Shown here: in pieces, positions 61,892 through 64,000 of the stretch
How the letters are laid out: every line of letters begins with the position of its first letter
Numbering within the stretch: position 1 is the first letter of the stretch
NCBI GenBank assembly: GCA_963726125.1
Contig: CAVSBG010000005.1
Location: forward strand, 620,001 to 684,000
Origin: JAMXLO01 sp963726125
Lineage (GTDB): Bacteria > Pseudomonadota > Alphaproteobacteria > Acetobacterales > Acetobacteraceae
Direction of reading: 5' to 3'
Length of the DNA: 64,000 nt
The notes under the pieces: generated by a model
Databases searched by the model: none
What the model was told of the DNA's origin: nothing
The model's input: the letters and a program-made list of their open reading frames with translations, nothing else
Program-made: the position numbers and the translations under genes

Positions 61892-62754
61892 ATGGCCGAC
61901 ATTCCCCGCCTGAACGGTGCGATCAAGGCGCTGGAATCGGGCAAGCCGACCTTCGTGCCCTTCTCGCCTGGGGAGATCGGCAACGCGCTGACTATCTCGA
62001 ATGCGCCATATGACGGCGTGGTGTTCGAGATGGAGCACAACCCATACGACATCAAGGCGCTGCGCGACTGCATGCAGTACATGCTGAACCGGCGCCAGAT
62101 CGCGTCGTCCGGCAGCATCGCGCCGGCGGTGACGCCGTTCGTGCGCATTCCGCCGAACGGCGGCGAGAACAGCCAGTGGATCGCCAAGCAGGTGCTGGAT
62201 ATCGGTGTGTATGGCATCGTATGGCCGCACGTATCCACGGTGGAGGACGCGCGCAACGCGGTGCAGGCGTGCCGGTATCCGCGGCCGCGCGAGGCGAAGT
62301 ATTACGATCCGCCCGGCCAGCGCGGCGATGCACCGCGCACGCCGCCCGCTACTGGGGGCTGACCGACCAGGAATACTACCCGCGCGCCGATACCTGGCCG
62401 CTGAACCCGGCCGGCGAGATCCTGGTGGTGATCATGTGCGAGGAAAAGCGCGCGATCGCCAATCTGCCGAAGATGCTGGAGCAGGTGCCGGGCATCGGCG
62501 TCGTGCTGATCGGCGAGGGTGACCTGTCACAGGACCTCGGCTATCCGCGGCAATACGAGCATCCCACCGTCGCGTCCGCGATCAACGAGGTGCTGGCGAT
62601 CTGCAAGCAATACAACGTGCCCTGCGGACATCCGCACGTGGACGCGAAGAACGTCGAGCAGTTGATCGAGCAGGGGTTCCGCTGGCTGATGCCCGGCCCG
62701 GTGCCATCGTTCGCCGCGCTGGAGATCGGCCGGCGCGTGTCGGGGCGCGCATGA
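61892..62754 (+). pseudogene. HpcH/HpaI aldolase family protein, frameshifted
   Basis: A class II pyruvate-dependent aldolase-like (HpcH/citrate-lyase beta) protein. Landmarks are VFEMEHNPYDIKALRDCMQY (metal-site Glu), IPPNGGENSQWIAKQVLDIG with GIVWPHVSTVEDA, YWGLTDQEYYPRADTWPL, and VLIGEGDLSQDLGYP. The frame breaks near 62335 and continues with one base missing. Adding one base gives 287 residues. AGGAGG lies five bases before ATG 61892. It overlaps the next gene by 4 bp (ATGA). Members of the group cleave hydroxylated diacids made in aromatic breakdown; the substrate here is unknown. Confidence 0.85.
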
Positions 62755-63642
62755 TGCGTTTCATCACTGCCCTTGCCGCACTCGCCGTGTTGTTCACCGC
62801 TGCGCCGGTGCACGCCGAATCGACGCTCCAGACCGTCCTGAAGCGCAAGCAGTTCATCGCCGGAATCGTCGCCAACTCGCCACCCAGCGCCTATGTCGAT
62901 GCGCAAGGCCACGTGGTCGGCTACTGCGCCGATGTCGCGCGCTATCTGGCGCGCCGCCTCGGCGTTCCGTTGCAGTTCGTCCAGGTTACCGCGACCTCGC
63001 GCGTGCCGCTGCTGCAGACCGGCCGCATCGACGCCGAGGTGTCGGTGACCACGCCGAACAAGGTTCGCAATGAGGTGGTGGATTTCGCACTGCAGCTATA
63101 TCTTCGACAACGGCGTCCTGGTGGTGCGCGAAGGCGACAGCGCCAACCTCAAGGACTATCAGAATGCCGACAAGGTGATCGGCGCCACCCAGGGCAACGG
63201 TTTCGTGGATCGCTGGAAACTGCTGTCGCCCAACGCGAAGTTCAAGTTGTTCCAGGACGAGTCGGACGTCGTCGTGGCGCTGAAGAAGAAGGACGTGGAC
63301 GGCTACATCACCGGCAGTTTTGCTGCACACCGCTTCGCCAAGGCAGGCGGTCTGACGATCGGCCCGGTCTGGGCGTCGTCGCCAGATGCGATCATGGTGC
63401 GCGAGGACGATTCGAAATGGCGCAACTGGCTCAACTGGGCGCTGCAGCGCATGTGGACCGAGGGCACGCTGCAAAAGCTCTACGTCAAGTGGTACGGGTT
63501 CGAGCCTGACTTCAGCCTGGGCGACGGCGGACAGCTTCAGCCGCGGGTGATGGAGATCGGCAAGGACAACGATCCCTGGCAGGAGCTGCCGCCCGGCTTC
63601 CTCGACAAGCTGCTGGGGGATCAGTCCTACACGCTGGACTGA
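62751..63642 (+). pseudogene. polar amino acid-type ABC substrate-binding protein, frameshifted
   Basis: An SBP family 3 (glutamate/cystine-type) binding protein with a Sec signal (RFITALAALAVLFTAAPVHA, cut before ES). It has GIVANSPPSAYVDAQGHVVG with GYCADVARYLARRLG, and RVPLLQTGRIDAEVSVTTP, the family motifs. The frame breaks at about 63093 and continues one base over as SYIFDNGVLVVREGDSANL to the stop at 63642. One base removed gives 296 residues. A permease gene starts 4 bp later. Sequence error is likely. Confidence 0.87.
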
Positions 63643-63646
63643 TCGC

Positions 63647-64000
63647 GTGTCGCTCGACTGGTCGATCCTGTGGCAGTTCCGCGACGCGCTGCTGTCCGGC
63701 CTGCTGACCACGCTGTGGATCTCCGCCGTCGGCATCGTCGGCAGCACAGTCATCGGCGTAACTGTCGGTTGCCTGGCAACAGTGCCGTCGCCACTGCTGC
63801 GGCGGATTACCGGCGCCTATGTCGAGCTGCTGCGCAACCTGCCGATGATCGTGAAGCTGTTCTTCCTTTACTTCATCGCCGGACTACCGGCGATCGCGGC
63901 GGCGCTGCTGGCGCTCAGTCTGCATCAGAGCGCGTATATCGCCGATGTCACGAAGGCCGGGATTCGATCGATCGCGCGCGGCCAGATCGATGCCGCGCTG
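63647..64000 (+). CDS. amino acid ABC transporter permease, N-terminal part (window edge)
   Basis: An open frame of 118 codons from GTG 63647 that is cut by the window end. It starts SLDWSILWQFRDALLSGLLTTLWISA, the HisM/GltJ-type N-terminus, and continues with ELLRNLPMIVKLFFLYF, the ExLRNxPxxVQLFF motif of polar amino acid importers, then SAYIADVTKAGIRSIARGQIDAAL, the EAA loop that contacts the ATPase. About half the gene is present. It follows the binding-protein gene by 4 bp. Confidence 0.88.
   Translation, partial: MSLDWSILWQFRDALLSGLLTTLWISAVGIVGSTVIGVTVGCLATVPSPLLRRITGAYVELLRNLPMIVKLFFLYFIAGLPAIAAALLALSLHQSAYIADVTKAGIRSIARGQIDAAL

Overview
The window is a GC-rich (roughly 65 percent by eye), densely coded stretch of chromosome from an alphaproteobacterium. 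The flagellar block fliF-fliG-fliH-fliN-flbD-flhA-flhF-flhG, the FlbD-type regulator, the DUF1150 protein and the large number of ABC solute-binding proteins all point to Rhodospirillales, probably Acetobacteraceae. That placement is an inference; there is no rRNA here to test it. I see no phage, insertion sequence or CRISPR array. One RNA gene, tRNA-Leu(UAA), is present.

Layout. 0.1-2.5 kb: an SDR dehydrogenase and methylmalonate-semialdehyde dehydrogenase. 3.2-10.1 kb: a peptide-type ABC importer operon (binding protein, two permeases, one double ATPase) ending in a DszA/NtaA-like flavin monooxygenase. 10.1-12.3 kb: Ogt, a Crp/Fnr regulator, tRNA-Leu, DUF1150 and a small coupled ORF. 12.6-18.4 kb: surface-polysaccharide genes (DegT aminotransferase, CapD-like epimerase/dehydratase, WecA-like phosphotransferase) with an orphan solute-binding protein between them. 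18.5-25.2 kb: MarR regulator, a minus-strand operon lipoprotein-Wzm-Wzt-CaiB-M17 peptidase, and a divergent SLT-SPOR lytic transglycosylase lipoprotein. 25.3-35.6 kb: a chemoreceptor with PilZ and CZB domains, SRAP, MAPEG, DUF3303, three transporters, an esterase and a methyltransferase. 35.8-40.1 kb: a molybdenum hydroxylase large subunit with a MoaD-like protein, a DUF429/nucleotidyltransferase pair and a ParDE-like toxin-antitoxin pair. 40.2-43.2 kb: SDR, SGNH-like protein and OpgC. 43.3-52.0 kb: the flagellar operon. 52.2-59.8 kb: a transporter remnant, a cysteine-dioxygenase-like cupin, UgpBAE, a Liv-type binding protein, a GSA-aminomutase-like aminotransferase and Apt. 59.8-64 kb: a run of binding protein, dihydroxyphthalate-decarboxylase-like protein, HpcH aldolase and a polar amino-acid-type ABC importer that runs off the window end.

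The main caution is sequence quality. Ten single-base frameshifts interrupt eight otherwise well-conserved genes, including flhG inside an intact operon and three in one 850-bp gene. Nine of the ten are +1. Every one restores a normal-length, uninterrupted protein when a single base is corrected. I list these genes as pseudogenes because the given sequence cannot be translated through, but assembly or sequencing error is the likeliest cause.

The observations I rate highest are: the overlapping nucleotidyltransferase/DUF429 pair beside ParDE; a perfect 32-bp-arm palindrome built in frame into the linker of the double ABC ATPase; a 19-bp sequence shared at nearly the same distance upstream of the MarR gene and of the lipoprotein operon; and the MCP-PilZ-CZB receptor.
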